From Eubacterium sp. (GTDB taxonomy: Bacteria > Bacillota > Clostridia > Lachnospirales > Lachnospiraceae): a stretch of DNA of 5,989 nucleotides. A program made the position numbers and the translations under genes. The notes under the pieces are model-generated. The model was not told the DNA's origin. It made no database searches and was given only the letters and a program-made list of their open reading frames with translations. The stretch lies in NCBI GenBank assembly GCA_021442545.1, contig JABUSX010000298.1, forward strand, positions 1-5,989. The letters are read 5' to 3'. The number at the start of each line of letters is the position of its first letter. The first letter of the stretch is position 1. Shown piece by piece: positions 5,594 through 5,989 of the stretch.

Positions 5594-5989
5594 ATGGAGA
5601 AGAAGCGGTTACTTTTTATTTATAATCCTTTGTCGGGAAGAAGAACGATCAAAGACAAGCTGTATGACATTATCCAGATCTTTTCAGAATCCGGATATGA
5701 TATTCTGATCCATCCCACGCAGGCTGAAAAAGATGCCCGTGATACGGTTTCCCGTCTGGGCGGTGAGTGCAGTCTGATTGTCTGCAGCGGGGGCGACGGT
5801 ACTCTGAACGAAGTTGTGACGGCTGTTATGGACGGAGATATCAAAAAGGACATCGGATATATACCGGCCGGAAGCACGAATGATTTTGCACACAGCCTGG
5901 ATCTTTCCAGAGATCTTGTTGAGGCTGCAGGCAACATTCTGAATGAAAAAGGGTTTGCCTGTGATGTCGGCTGGTTTAATTCCAGGTAT
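5594..5989 (+). CDS. diacylglycerol/lipid kinase family protein (5' part only)
   Basis: This is the first 132 codons of a gene that runs past the window end. The sequence belongs to the DAGK catalytic-domain family (YegS/DgkB/BmrU type), soluble kinases that phosphorylate diacylglycerol or related lipids at the membrane using ATP. Visible motifs are the N-terminal strand LLFIYNPLSGRR (6-17), the nucleotide-binding SGGDGTLNEV (65-74), and IPAGSTNDFA (90-99), where Ser replaces the more common Thr in the PxGT motif. Only the N-terminal ATP-binding lobe is present, so substrate cannot be told. ATG 5594 has AAGGA (5581-5585) 8 bases upstream; an in-frame ATG at 5585 would add three residues but lacks a properly spaced site. 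It begins 21 bases after the terminator T-tract, with no clear promoter of its own. Confidence 0.9.
   Translation, partial: MEKKRLLFIYNPLSGRRTIKDKLYDIIQIFSESGYDILIHPTQAEKDARDTVSRLGGECSLIVCSGGDGTLNEVVTAVMDGDIKKDIGYIPAGSTNDFAHSLDLSRDLVEAAGNILNEKGFACDVGWFNSRY

Noticed and set aside
1..5989. Mobile elements, CRISPR, tRNA/rRNA genes, minus-strand genes
   Set aside because: No terminal repeats, transposase motifs, spaced repeats or tRNA-like folds were seen; minus-strand frames are shadows of conserved plus-strand genes.

Overview
This window is the 3' half of a bacterial spc/alpha ribosomal-protein supercluster, with every gene on the + strand. The order is adk, map, a small KOW-type RNA-binding protein gene, infA, rpmJ, rpsM, rpsK, rpsD, rpoA and rplQ, then a strong intrinsic terminator and the start of a diacylglycerol-kinase-family gene cut by the window edge. 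The protein sequences, strong AAGGAGG ribosome binding sites and the gene between map and infA point to a Clostridia-type Firmicute. The long rplQ product (178 aa, with an internal insertion) and the zinc-free form of S4 resemble Lachnospiraceae. That family-level placement is from memory of such proteins, not from a search.

Layout. Bases 1-145 hold no gene I can support; there is a 10-bp hairpin (14-42) and a perfect 18-bp palindrome just before adk. The gene upstream is expected to be secY, but its end cannot be identified here. Bases 146-2086 carry adk, map, the KOW gene and infA, tightly spaced; the KOW gene and infA overlap by one base (TAATG). Between infA and rpmJ (2087-2226) lies the best promoter in the window, an extended -10 TGnTATAAT with a TTG-type -35, followed by a leader that can fold into a long hairpin. 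rpmJ encodes only 37 aa. The rpmJ-rpsM spacer (2341-2469) is packed with complementary segments, including a possible anti-Shine-Dalgarno element. rpsM, rpsK, rpsD and rpoA follow with short gaps. A 123-base spacer separates rpoA from rplQ and may also fold. A UUCG-capped terminator (5541-5572) ends the operon.

How the genes work together. The set supplies translation and transcription machinery: initiation factor IF-1, ribosomal proteins L36, S13, S11, S4 and L17, and the RNA polymerase alpha subunit. Methionine aminopeptidase trims new proteins and adenylate kinase balances adenine nucleotides. Transcription probably enters from upstream (secY side) and again from the promoter after infA.

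The coding content is ordinary and conserved. I do not see a new multi-gene system. The parts worth a second look are non-coding: the three long spacers in an otherwise compact operon, which look like candidate autoregulatory ribosomal-protein leaders, and the L17 insertion.
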